NCBI GenBank assembly: GCA_017599285.1
Contig: JAGFXX010000001.1
Location: 1,922,001 to 1,986,000, forward strand
DNA length: 64,000 nucleotides
DNA from: Cereibacter azotoformans
GTDB lineage: Bacteria; Pseudomonadota; Alphaproteobacteria; Rhodobacterales; Rhodobacteraceae
Direction: 5' to 3'
Shown: piece after piece, positions 1 through 9,987 of the stretch
Position numbering within the stretch: position 1 is the first letter of the stretch
Layout: each line of letters starts with the position of its first letter
Made by a program: the position numbers and the translations under genes
The notes under the pieces: model-generated
The model's database searches: none
What the model was told of the DNA's origin: nothing
The model's input: only the letters and a program-made list of their open reading frames with translations

Positions 1-390
1 GAGCGCGACCCCTCGCGGCGCGAGACGAATGCCATGTCCGACCTGATGTCGCCGGGCCTCGCCTGGCACCAGTGGAAGAAGCATGGCCGCTGCGCGGATC
101 TGCCGCCGACGGACTATTTCGCCCTCATGCGCGAGGCCTTCGCCCGCGTCACCGTGCCCGAGCCGCTGCGACGGCTGGAGGAGGACATCTCGCTGCCGCC
201 GCGCGTGCTCGAGGAGGCTTTCACCGAGGCCAACCCGGGGCTGATGCCCGACGGGATCACGATCACCTGCGAAGGCGGCCATGTGCAGGAGGTGCGGATC
301 TGCCTGACGAAGGACCTCGCGTTCCGTGACTGCGCGCCGGACACGCGGAGGGACTGCCGTCTGCCGGTTGCGATGATGGACCGGCCGTAG
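1..390 (+). CDS. Ribonuclease T2 family protein (C-terminal part, cut by window edge)
   Basis: The reading frame is open from base 1 and ends with TAG at 388-390, so only the last ~129 codons are visible. The segment HQWKKHGRC matches the second conserved active-site motif of RNase T2 enzymes (H-x-W-x-K-H-G-x-C), with the catalytic His and Lys present. The tail has several Cys residues, as expected for an exported, disulfide-bonded RNase. These enzymes cleave single-stranded RNA through 2',3'-cyclic phosphates, usually in the periplasm. The N-terminal signal and first active-site motif lie outside the window. Confidence 0.85.
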   Translation, partial: ERDPSRRETNAMSDLMSPGLAWHQWKKHGRCADLPPTDYFALMREAFARVTVPEPLRRLEEDISLPPRVLEEAFTEANPGLMPDGITITCEGGHVQEVRICLTKDLAFRDCAPDTRRDCRLPVAMMDRP

Positions 391-405
391 CGACCGGAGC
401 CGGCG

Positions 406-453
406 GCCGGGGGCGCTGCCCCCGGACCCCCGGGATATTTGGACCAGAGTGAA
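406..453 (+). repeat. Dispersed intergenic repeat, family 2 copy 1 (hairpin plus GATATTTGG tail)
   Basis: An 8-bp perfect stem (CCGGGGGC at 407-414 against 418-425, 3-nt loop) follows the RNase T2 stop codon and could terminate transcription. It is followed by a GATATTTGG...CAGAGTGAA tail. The same hairpin and tail recur at 33963-34028, so this is a dispersed family rather than a simple terminator. Confidence 0.6.
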
Positions 454-557
454 AGCCGCAGCGGCGGCAGGCTGTAGCGAGGGTGCTCTCGGGATATCCG
501 GGCAGCGTGGGTATCCGGGCGTTCGCGGTCACCGTCTGTCGGCGCACGGGCCTCCTT

Positions 558-606
558 CCGCGGCAGCGCCGCCCGAGGGGGTTCGATGCCCCCGAGGGCG
601 GCTCCG
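558..606 (+). repeat. REP-like palindromic repeat, family 1 copy A
   Basis: A conserved palindrome: outer arms GCCGCCC/GGGCGGC, a GA/GA internal loop, inner arms GGGGG/CCCCC and a 7-nt loop. Near-identical copies lie at 31585-31630 (same strand) and 25194-25240 (opposite strand), always between genes. Confidence 0.7.
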
Positions 607-630
607 CCTGCCGGTCCGGGCGGCGCCGTC

Positions 631-1149
631 TCAGCGCTGGTCCGTGCGCTGGAGTGAAGCGGCGTCATAGCCGCTCCGCTCGAAGAGGTCGCGGGCCGCG
701 CGCAGTTCCTCGGGCCCGATCTGCCTGTCGCGGTGCAGCACCCATCCGGCGATGCGCGTCGGTGTGCCGACGACCAGCGTCCGCCCGTCGCGCGACTGGC
801 CGAGGATCCAGTAGTCGCCCCCGAAGGGCACGCCCCGCAGGTCCACCGTCAGTCTGCCCGGTGCCACCACCCGCGCCGTGCCCGAGATCTGGCGCACCAT
901 GCCGTTCACCTCGCAGCGGTTGGTGAGGGCGAGGGTCCCGTCCGGCAGCGGGCGGTATTCCGCGGTCGTCCGGCGACAGCCCTGCTGGAAGGGCGCGGGA
1001 TAGCTCGCCACCTCATACCACAGGCCCGCGATGTCGGCGGGCTGCACCGTCGGATCGAGGAAGAAGGGCGCCCCCAGCCAGCGATCCGAGGGCACATGCC
1101 GCTCGCAGGCCGCCAGTGCGAGTAGAGCGATAAGGGCCAGGCCTTTCAT
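631..1149 (-). CDS. Lipocalin family lipoprotein (Blc-like)
   Basis: A 172-aa protein with a lipoprotein signal; the lipobox LALAAC puts the acylated Cys at residue 15. The lipocalin hallmark G-x-W-Y-E-V is at about residues 42-47, followed by the strand pattern of a small beta-barrel and a second conserved part around WILGQSRDG. Bacterial lipocalins of the Blc type are outer-membrane-anchored and bind lipids such as lysophospholipids. Length is typical for the family. The ATG at 1149 is chosen because it starts directly with the signal peptide. Confidence 0.85.
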   Translation of the reverse strand: MKGLALIALLALAACERHVPSDRWLGAPFFLDPTVQPADIAGLWYEVASYPAPFQQGCRRTTAEYRPLPDGTLALTNRCEVNGMVRQISGTARVVAPGRLTVDLRGVPFGGDYWILGQSRDGRTLVVGTPTRIAGWVLHRDRQIGPEELRAARDLFERSGYDAASLQRTDQR

Positions 1150-1224
1150 CCGGAACTCCCTTGTCCAGTTGCCGCATTGCAGGGTGCGGCTGTCGGCGGC
1201 CGCAACCCGTTCTGTGCTGCCGCC

Positions 1225-3243
1225 TCAGGCGGCGTCGAGCAGTCCGCGGCCGCGAAGCAGCGCCTCCACCCCCGGCATCCGGCCGCGGAAGGCGGTGTAG
1301 AGCGCCTCTGCCTCATCCGACCCGCCGGCCGACAGCACATGCCGCTCGAGCCGCCGTGCCATCTCGGGGCTGAAGGCGCCCCCCGCCTCCTCGAAGGCGG
1401 CGAAGGCGTCCGCATCCATCACCTCGGACCACATGTAACTGTAGTAGCCCGCGGAATAGCCGTCGCCAGTGAAGACATGCGCAAAGTGCGGCGTCGCGTG
1501 GCGCATCCGGATTGCCCGGGGCATTCCGAGGCTCTCGAGCACCTCGGCCTGCCGCGCCATCGGATCGGCCGGGGCCTCACCCTCGTGGAACGCCAGATCC
1601 ACCATGGCCGAAGAGATGAACTCGACGGTCGCAAAGCCCTGATCGTAGGTCGAGGCGGCGAGCAGCCGTTCCCGCATCTCGGCCGGCATCGGCTCGTCCG
1701 TCTGCCAGTGGCGCGCGTGCCGTTCCAGCACCTCGGGCACCTCGAGCCAATGTTCGTAAAGCTGGCTCGGCAGTTCGACGAAATCGCGCGCGACCGAGGT
1801 GCCCGAGATGTAGCCGTAGGTCACGTCCGAGAGCATCTGGTGCAGCGCGTGGCCGAACTCGTGAAAGAGCGTGCGCGCATCGTCCCACGACAGCAGCGCC
1901 GGCTCGCCCTTGGCGAAGTTGCAGACATTGACCACGATGGGCCGCACCTCGCCGCCAAGCTTGCGCTGCCCCCGCATGGTCGAGCACCAGGCGCCGGAGC
2001 GTTTCGAGGCGCGCGCGAACCAGTCGCCGAGGAAGACCGCCATGTGCCGGCCCTCGCGCGTCACCTCCCAGGCGCGCACATCCGGGTGGTAGAGCGGCAC
2101 GTCGAGCGGCCGGAACTCCAGCCCGAAGAGGCGGTGGGCGCAGTCGAAGGCCGCCTCGATCATCCGCTCGAGCGGCAGGTAGGGTTTCAGCGCCGCCTCG
2201 TCGAGGTCGAACTCGGCCGCGCGGCGCTTCTCGGAATAGTAGCGCCAGTCCCAGGGCTCGAGATCGCCGTTGATCCCGTCGCGGTGCATCATCGCCTCGA
2301 GCACGGCCCCGTCCGCCTCGGCCCGCGCCTTGGCGGGCTCCCAGACGCGCAGCAGAAGCTCTCGCACCGCGTCGGGGGTCTTGGCCATTTCGGTCTCGAG
2401 CTTGTAGGCCGCAAAGCCCGGATAGCCGAGGAGCTTCGCCCGCTCCTCGCGCAGCGCCAGGATCTCGGCCGCCACGGCGCGATTGTCGGTGGCGTTGCCG
2501 TTGGCCCCCCGCGAAACCCAGGCCTCATAGGCGCGCCGGCGCAGCTCGCGCCGCGGCGAGAATTGCAGGAAGGGCACGATCAGCGAGCGGTTGAGTGTGA
2601 CGACCGGCCCTTCGGCCCCGCGTTCGGCGCCCGCCGCGCGGGCGGTCTCGACCACGAACTCCGGCAGCCCCTCCAGATCCTCTTCGGCCAGCGGCATCAT
2701 CCACTCGCGCTCATCGGCCAGCAGGTTCTGCGCGAACGTAGTGCCCAGCACCGCCAGCCGCGCCTTGACCTCGGTCAGCCGCTCGGCCTCGGCCCCCTCG
2801 AGCCGAGCGCCCGAGCGCACGAACATCCGCCGGTAGAGCATCAGCACCCGCTCCTGTTCGGGGGTGAGGCCGAGCCCGTCGCGCTGCTGCCAGAGCGTCT
2901 CGATCCGCTGGAAGAGCGGGCGGTTGGTCACCACCTCGGAGGAGAAGGCCGACATCCTCGGCGCCAGCTCGCGCTGGAGCGCCTCACGCGCCGCGTTGCT
3001 GTCGGCCCCAGCGAGGTTGTAGAAGACGTCCGCCACCCGGTCGAGCGTCTCCTGGGCCAACTCAAGCGCCTCGATCGTGTTGGCAAGGCTCGGCGCTTCG
3101 GGATTGTCGGCGATGGCGCGGATGTTGGCGCGCGCCTCGGCAAGTCCCGCCTCGAAGGCCGGACCGAACTGCTCGTCGCGGATCTCGGCGAAGGGAGGCA
3201 GGGCGAATGGCGTGGTCCAGGGCGCAAGCAGCGGATGGGTCAT
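1225..3243 (-). CDS. M3 family metallopeptidase (oligopeptidase A / dipeptidyl carboxypeptidase type)
   Basis: A 672-aa cytoplasmic zinc oligopeptidase. The zinc motif HEFGH lies at residues 461-465 and is followed by the expected downstream glutamate region (DFVELPSQLYEHW). Full length for the thimet oligopeptidase/PrlC/Dcp family. These enzymes degrade short peptides, including signal-peptide fragments. PrlC and Dcp cannot be separated safely by eye, so no symbol is given. The long open frame on the opposite strand (1177-3594) is only a GC-rich shadow of this gene. Confidence 0.92.
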   Translation of the reverse strand: MTHPLLAPWTTPFALPPFAEIRDEQFGPAFEAGLAEARANIRAIADNPEAPSLANTIEALELAQETLDRVADVFYNLAGADSNAAREALQRELAPRMSAFSSEVVTNRPLFQRIETLWQQRDGLGLTPEQERVLMLYRRMFVRSGARLEGAEAERLTEVKARLAVLGTTFAQNLLADEREWMMPLAEEDLEGLPEFVVETARAAGAERGAEGPVVTLNRSLIVPFLQFSPRRELRRRAYEAWVSRGANGNATDNRAVAAEILALREERAKLLGYPGFAAYKLETEMAKTPDAVRELLLRVWEPAKARAEADGAVLEAMMHRDGINGDLEPWDWRYYSEKRRAAEFDLDEAALKPYLPLERMIEAAFDCAHRLFGLEFRPLDVPLYHPDVRAWEVTREGRHMAVFLGDWFARASKRSGAWCSTMRGQRKLGGEVRPIVVNVCNFAKGEPALLSWDDARTLFHEFGHALHQMLSDVTYGYISGTSVARDFVELPSQLYEHWLEVPEVLERHARHWQTDEPMPAEMRERLLAASTYDQGFATVEFISSAMVDLAFHEGEAPADPMARQAEVLESLGMPRAIRMRHATPHFAHVFTGDGYSAGYYSYMWSEVMDADAFAAFEEAGGAFSPEMARRLERHVLSAGGSDEAEALYTAFRGRMPGVEALLRGRGLLDAA

Positions 3244-3311
3244 GGCGGGTCTCCTTCGCCCTCAAGGCTAGGGCGGCGACCCGTCGCCGTCCATCCCCTC
3301 GGGCGCGACCG

Positions 3312-4358
3312 TCAGCCGGCGCCGCCTCGGCCGCCGCAGACCGGGCAGCCTGCACGAGGTTTCAGCGCGATCCGCCGCGTCTCGCCCCAGAGCGCATCGT
3401 GGATCAGCAGCGCCCCGCGCAGGGTCGCGCCCGCGCCGGTCAGATGCTTGATCGCCTCGACCGCCATGATCGAGCCCACCACCCCCGGCAGCGGTGCGAT
3501 CACCCCCGCCTCGGCGCAACTGGGCACAAGGCCCGGTGCCGGCCGCTCGGGGAAGGTGCATTGGAAGCAGGGTCCGCCGCGCGCCGGGTCATAGAGGCTG
3601 ACCTGCCCCTCCCATTGCGTGATGGCGCCCGAGATCAGCGGCTTCTCCGCCGCCACGGCCATGCGGTTGGCCAGGTAGCGCGTGTCGAAATTGTCCGTCC
3701 CGTCGAGGATCAGGTCGTAATCGGCGAACAGGGCCGCTGCATTCTCCTCGGTCAGGCGCCGCTCGTAGGGCCGGACCTCGACGAAGGGATTGAGCGCGCG
3801 CATCGCCTCGGCCGCCGATCGGACCTTGGGCCAGCCGATCCGCGCATCGGTGTGGATCACCTGCCGCTGAAGGTTCGAGGCCTCGACCCGGTCGGCGTCG
3901 ATCACGCCCACCGTGCCCACGCCCGCCGCCGCCAGATAGAGCAGCGCGGGCGAGCCGAGGCCGCCGGCGCCGATCACCAGCACGCGCGCCTCCTTGAGCC
4001 GCTTCTGTCCCGGTCCACCCACCTCGCGCAGCATGATGTGGCGGGCGTAGCGTTCCAGCTCGGCCGGGCGGAAGAGCCCCGGCGCAGGTGGCGCCTCGGC
4101 CCCGCGCGCGCGCCGCCGCAGCGCCCCGAGGCCCAGCCGGTAGCCCAGCACCAGGGCCGCGAGGCCGCCGATGACCAGCCAGGGCTCGGGCCCGCCGCCG
4201 GTCGCCTGACGGAACGGATGCGCCTCGGGCAGAAGCAGATGCGCGAGCACCACGGCGAGCCACAGGACAGACAGGGCCAGCAGCCGCAGCCTGACTGGCA
4301 TCCCGAGGAACCAGGCCAGGCCCCAGAGACCCGCCGCGAACAGGATCAGCGCAAGCAT
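3312..4358 (-). CDS. Membrane-anchored MoeB/ThiF/HesA-family adenylyltransferase
   Basis: A 348-aa protein. Residues ~110-340 form an E1-like adenylating domain: the nucleotide loop GAGGLGSP, the DxDxVExSNLQRQ-type segment (IDADRVEASNLQRQ), the DGTDNFDTR motif and two C-x2-C pairs (CFQC, CPVC) for zinc. MoeB activates the C-terminus of a ubiquitin-like sulfur carrier (MoaD or ThiS) by adenylation. Unusual here are three hydrophobic segments at ~2-20, 24-44 and 60-78, which suggest the enzyme is held at the inner membrane. Known in some alphaproteobacteria; the purpose of the anchor is not evident. Confidence 0.85.
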   Translation of the reverse strand: MLALILFAAGLWGLAWFLGMPVRLRLLALSVLWLAVVLAHLLLPEAHPFRQATGGGPEPWLVIGGLAALVLGYRLGLGALRRRARGAEAPPAPGLFRPAELERYARHIMLREVGGPGQKRLKEARVLVIGAGGLGSPALLYLAAAGVGTVGVIDADRVEASNLQRQVIHTDARIGWPKVRSAAEAMRALNPFVEVRPYERRLTEENAAALFADYDLILDGTDNFDTRYLANRMAVAAEKPLISGAITQWEGQVSLYDPARGGPCFQCTFPERPAPGLVPSCAEAGVIAPLPGVVGSIMAVEAIKHLTGAGATLRGALLIHDALWGETRRIALKPRAGCPVCGGRGGAG

Positions 4359-4415
4359 CGCATCCTCCCCGGACCCGAGCCTCCCCGGCCGCCCTCCCCG
4401 GCCGCACGGCGCGCC

Positions 4416-4913
4416 TCAGGCCGGGCGCAGATCATCGGGGCCCATGCGCCAGGCGCGGCCGAAGCCGCCGTTCAGGATCGCCGAGACGGGCGTCAGGCGG
4501 GCGAAGGCGAAATCGGCGAAATCCACATAGAGCTTTGCCTTGGGATGCAGGCCGAGCCAGTGCGTCCGCAATTCGCCATGTTCGGGCGTGCCCCGGGGGA
4601 TCAGTTCGGCCCGGACGCGGATCATCAGGCGCGGATGCGTCAGAGGGTCGCCCTTCGCGCCGGGACTTCCCACCATCACGGCCGCCTCGGGATGCGCCCT
4701 CAGGGCCGCCATGTGCGGCGCAAGGCCCGAGACCAGCGTCAGCGGCGCCCCGTCGGGGTCAAGGCCGAAGGCGATCAGGCTGATGCCGGGCGTGTGGCTC
4801 TGCGCATCGGTCACGGCCAGCGAGGCGTGGCGGGCCCTCGACAGAAGCGTCCGCGCCAGCACGCGGGCGTCGTCATCGGCCGCAAGCAGAGGGTCTGTGG
4901 GAACGGGCATCAT
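4416..4913 (-). CDS. Pyridoxamine 5'-phosphate oxidase-like FMN-binding protein (HugZ-like)
   Basis: About 165 aa. The segments ARTLLSRARHASLAV, the split-barrel strand ending in LTLVSGLAPHMAAL, and the AAVMVG/RLMIRVRAELI strands are those of the FMN-binding split-barrel family that includes HugZ heme oxygenases. The specific substrate cannot be told from sequence. The frame stays open up to 4994, which would overlap the divergent transporter start at 4982; the Met pair at 4913/4910 gives a family-like N-terminus and leaves a 68-bp divergent promoter gap, so it is preferred. Confidence 0.75.
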   Translation of the reverse strand: MMPVPTDPLLAADDDARVLARTLLSRARHASLAVTDAQSHTPGISLIAFGLDPDGAPLTLVSGLAPHMAALRAHPEAAVMVGSPGAKGDPLTHPRLMIRVRAELIPRGTPEHGELRTHWLGLHPKAKLYVDFADFAFARLTPVSAILNGGFGRAWRMGPDDLRPA

Positions 4914-4981
4914 CCGCGCCGAGGCTTGACAAGCAGGAAAGCGGACGTTCCGCTCTTGATGCCAAGCGGTACAGGTATGCG

Positions 4982-6616
4982 ATGCGCGACACAACCCTCA
5001 CCTTCTGGGATCATTTCTTGCCGAAGATCGTGACGGTGCTGCGCGAGGGCTACGGGCTGCGCGACCTCAGGGCCGACGCGCTGGCCGGGCTGACGGTGGC
5101 CATCGTGGCGCTGCCGCTCTCGACGGCCATCGCCATCGCGTCGGGTGTCGGCCCCGAGCGCGGGCTTTACACGGCGATCGTGGGGGGCTTCCTCGTCTCG
5201 GCCCTGGGGGGCAGCCGATTCCAGATCGGCGGACCCGCCGGGGCGTTCATCGTGCTCGTGGCGGCCTGCGTCATGCAGACCGGGATCGAGGGGCTGATCC
5301 TCGCCACATTCCTCTCGGGCTTCCTGCTGATTGCGCTCGGCACACTGAGGATGGGCAGCTACATCCGCTTCATCCCCTATCCGGTGACGGTGGGCTTCAC
5401 GGCAGGCATCGCCGTCATCATCGGGGCCAGCCAGATGAAGGAACTGCTCGGCCTGACCCTCGCCGGGCCCGAGCCTTCGGATCTGATCGAGAAGGTCGAG
5501 GTGCTCTGGGCCGCGCGCGGGACGCTGACGCCGCCGGCCCTTGCGGTGGCCGTGGGCACCATCGCCATGATCGAGGCACTGAAACGGCTGGCGCCCCGCC
5601 TGCCGAGCCTGCTGATCGCGGTCGTCGTGGCCTCGGTCACGGTCGAGATGCTGGGCCTTCCGGTCGAGACGATCGGCACCCGCTTCGGCGAGCTGCCCAC
5701 GATGCTTCCCATGCCCGCGCTGCCGGATCTCGGGTCCGAGGCCGTGCTCGCGGCGCTTCCCTGGGCGGTGAGCTTCACGCTGCTGGGCGCGATCGAGTCG
5801 CTCCTGTCGGCTGTGGTGGCGGACGGGATGGCGGGCACCCAGCACCGTCCCAATGCCGAACTCATCGCACAGGGCTGGGCCAACGTCGGTTCGGCCGTCT
5901 TCGGAGGCTTCTGTGTCACCGGCACCATCGCCCGGACCGCCACCAACGTGCGGGCGGGCTCGCGCAGCCCCGTCTCGGGGATGCTCTGCGCCCTCTTCGT
6001 GCTGGGGTTCATGATGCTGGCCGCGCCCCTGGCCGCCTATATCCCGCTGGCGGCGCTTGCGGGGCTGCTGGCCGTCGTCGCGTGGAACATGTTCGAGAAG
6101 GAGGAATTCTGGACGCTCCTGCGGACCTCGCGCGGGGATGCGATGGTGGTGCTGGTCACCTTCCTGCTCGTCGTCTTCCGTGACCTGACCGAAGGGATCG
6201 TCGTGGGCTTTGCGCTGGGTGGCCTCGTCTTCATCCGCCGCATGTCCGAAAGCGCCTCGGCCGAACCGGCCCCGGTGCCCGATCCATCGGGCGCCCTCAC
6301 CTCCGAGCGCGTGATCTACCGGCTGCGCGGCCCCTACTTCTTCGGCGCGGCGGCCATGCTCGGTTCGGCGCTTGACCGCTTTGCCGAGCGCCCGCGCGCC
6401 TTCGTGCTCGACTTCACCGACGTGCCCTTCATCGACAGTTCGGGGGCACGCTCCTTCGAGCTTCTGGCCCACAAGATGCACCGCCGCGGCGGCCAGCTCT
6501 TCCTGACCGGGGCCAATGTCGAGGTGCGTCGCGTGCTGCTGGCGCAGGGGCTGCGCGAGCCTCTGGTGCGCTACCTTCCGGACGTGGCGGGCGTGGACGA
6601 GTTCCTCGCAAACTGA
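4982..6616 (+). CDS. SulP family inorganic anion transporter with STAS domain
   Basis: A 544-aa inner-membrane protein. The N-terminal ~400 residues contain about ten hydrophobic segments with SulP signatures (GVGPERGLYTAIVGGFL, GGSRFQIGGPAGAFIVLVA). The C-terminal ~110 residues are a STAS domain with the DFTDVPFIDSSGARS motif. SulP proteins carry sulfate, bicarbonate or dicarboxylates; the substrate here cannot be fixed. The gene stands alone, divergent from the FMN-binding protein gene. Confidence 0.92.
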   Translation: MRDTTLTFWDHFLPKIVTVLREGYGLRDLRADALAGLTVAIVALPLSTAIAIASGVGPERGLYTAIVGGFLVSALGGSRFQIGGPAGAFIVLVAACVMQTGIEGLILATFLSGFLLIALGTLRMGSYIRFIPYPVTVGFTAGIAVIIGASQMKELLGLTLAGPEPSDLIEKVEVLWAARGTLTPPALAVAVGTIAMIEALKRLAPRLPSLLIAVVVASVTVEMLGLPVETIGTRFGELPTMLPMPALPDLGSEAVLAALPWAVSFTLLGAIESLLSAVVADGMAGTQHRPNAELIAQGWANVGSAVFGGFCVTGTIARTATNVRAGSRSPVSGMLCALFVLGFMMLAAPLAAYIPLAALAGLLAVVAWNMFEKEEFWTLLRTSRGDAMVVLVTFLLVVFRDLTEGIVVGFALGGLVFIRRMSESASAEPAPVPDPSGALTSERVIYRLRGPYFFGAAAMLGSALDRFAERPRAFVLDFTDVPFIDSSGARSFELLAHKMHRRGGQLFLTGANVEVRRVLLAQGLREPLVRYLPDVAGVDEFLAN

Positions 6617-6646
6617 GCGAATCGCTTTCCGCGGTGGATGCATGGG

Positions 6647-6667
6647 GCAGCGGCATGGTGCCGCTGC
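6647..6667 (+). terminator. Hairpin downstream of the SulP gene
   Basis: A perfect 9-bp stem (GCAGCGGCA and its complement) with a 3-nt loop starts 30 nt after the transporter stop codon. There is no T-tract, so it is either a weak terminator or a 3'-end stabilising hairpin. Confidence 0.45.
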
Positions 6668-6968
6668 GGCCTCGCGGGCCGTTGGCAGGGCTTGCGCCGC
6701 GGCAGGCATGGTCTGGCAAGGGGTCTCGTGACCCGGCGTCAGCCGACCGCGGGCAGGCCGTTGAAAAACAAGCGCAAATGAGTTTGTCAATTTTCAGGAT
6801 TTACAGCTTTTCGGATATACCAGTAAAGGAAATTACAGAAAAATCCAAGCTTCAAAAAGAGTTACGCGAAAATTGACTGATGCGTTACACTCTGCCTATT
6901 GGAGGAGGGTGGCCGCGGTTGCGGCCGGGTGGCGGGCCACGCCAGGCCTGCATGTTGGAGGAGCTTTC
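6668..6968 (+). promoter_or_regulatory. acs upstream region with an AT-rich island and a sigma70-type promoter
   Basis: The 352-bp gap 6617-6968 has no convincing gene. Bases ~6770-6880 are strikingly AT-rich for this genome. A promoter TTGACT (6873-6878), 17-nt spacer, CTATTG (6896-6901) would start transcription near 6908. The ~60-nt leader carries a small hairpin (GGCCGC, GGTT loop, 6911-6926) and ends in a strong ribosome-binding site GGAGGAG at 6957-6963. The AT-rich part is the obvious place for an activator of acetate genes; I recognise no specific operator in it. Confidence 0.55.
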
Positions 6969-8930
<1,962 letters not shown>

Positions 8931-8933
8931 GCG

Positions 8934-9623
8934 ATGCAGGACGGGACCGAAACGACCACCCGTCCGGCCGTGCTGATCCTGCTCGGGCCTCCGGGCGCGG
9001 GCAAGGGCACGCAGGCGCGGATGCTGGAGGAGCGCTTCGGCCTCGTCCAGCTCTCGACGGGGGATCTCTTGCGCGCGGCGGTGGCCGCAGGCACGCCCGC
9101 GGGCATGGCCGCCAAGGCGGTGATGGAGGCCGGCGGCCTCGTGTCCGACGAGATCGTGCTCGAGATCCTTGCCGAGCGGATGGCCCAGCCGGATGTGGCG
9201 CGCGGCATCATCCTTGACGGCTTTCCCCGCACCGCGGGGCAGGCTGCGGCCCTCGACGGGCTTCTCGGACGCACGGGCCAAAGGGTGACGGCCGCCATCA
9301 GCCTCGAGGTGGATGACGCGGCCATGGTCGAGCGTGTCTCGGGCCGCTTCACCTGCGCGGCCTGCGGCGAGGGCTATCACGACCACTTCAAGCAGGCTGC
9401 CGTGGCAGGAACCTGCGACAAGTGCGGAGGGACGGATTTCAGGCGCCGCCCCGACGACAACGCCGAAACCGTGGGAGCGCGGCTTGCCGCCTACCATGCG
9501 CAGACGGCGCCGCTGATCGCCTACTACGACGGCTGCGGCGTGCTGGAGCGGATCGACGCGATGGGAGCCATCGACGAGATCGCCCGGTCCCTCGGCCGGA
9601 TCGTGGATCGCGTATCCGCGTGA
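8934..9623 (+). CDS. adk: Adenylate kinase
   Basis: A 229-aa NMP kinase (ATP + AMP to 2 ADP). The P-loop GPPGAGKGTQ is at residues ~19-28, followed by LSTGDLLRAA and DGFPRT of the AMP site. The LID carries four Cys (CAACG...CDKCGG), the zinc-binding form. It begins 3 nt after acs, so both are probably translated from one mRNA. This fits the chemistry: Acs produces AMP, which adenylate kinase recycles. The usual adk sits in the ribosomal-protein operon in this group, so this may be a second, acetate-linked copy; that is inference. Confidence 0.95.
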   Translation: MQDGTETTTRPAVLILLGPPGAGKGTQARMLEERFGLVQLSTGDLLRAAVAAGTPAGMAAKAVMEAGGLVSDEIVLEILAERMAQPDVARGIILDGFPRTAGQAAALDGLLGRTGQRVTAAISLEVDDAAMVERVSGRFTCAACGEGYHDHFKQAAVAGTCDKCGGTDFRRRPDDNAETVGARLAAYHAQTAPLIAYYDGCGVLERIDAMGAIDEIARSLGRIVDRVSA

Positions 9624-9690
9624 AGAGGCCAGCGTCCCTCGAGGAGGTGGGACGCCGGCAGGGAGAAGAAACCTACAGGGAGAAGGTCCA

Positions 9691-9972
9691 ATGGTGGACA
9701 GAACTGGTCATGTGACATCAGACCGGACGTCGTCGAATGCCTACTGGTCGGCGAACGTCCGCATCATCCTCATCTCGTTGGCGATCTGGTTCGCCTGCTC
9801 GTTCGGTCTCGGCATCCTCCTGCGCCCGGCGCTGGAAGGCATCATGGTGGGCGGCGCCGATCTGGGCTTCTGGTTCGCGCAGCAGGGGTCGATCTACGTC
9901 TTTCTCGTTCTGATCTTCGTCTATGCGTGGCTCATGAACCGGCTGGACCGCCAGTACGGCGTGGACGAGTAA
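9691..9972 (+). CDS. Small membrane subunit of acetate-type sodium:solute symporter (DUF4212)
   Basis: A 93-aa protein with two transmembrane segments (~27-48 and ~68-85) separated by a short loop, ending in a charged tail NRLDRQYGVDE. This is the DUF4212 pattern, whose members sit directly before a VC_2705-type symporter gene, as here (15-nt gap). It is thought to be an accessory subunit, much as YjcH accompanies ActP. Confidence 0.9.
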   Translation: MVDRTGHVTSDRTSSNAYWSANVRIILISLAIWFACSFGLGILLRPALEGIMVGGADLGFWFAQQGSIYVFLVLIFVYAWLMNRLDRQYGVDE

Positions 9973-9987
9973 GGGAGGCAGGAACGA

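Noticed and set aside
1177..3594. An 805-codon plus-strand frame across the M3 peptidase gene
   Set aside because: Compositional shadow of the peptidase gene; no recognisable domain and no ribosome-binding site.
4914..4994. Upstream start for the FMN-binding protein at 4994
   Set aside because: It would overlap the divergent transporter gene and adds residues unlike the family.
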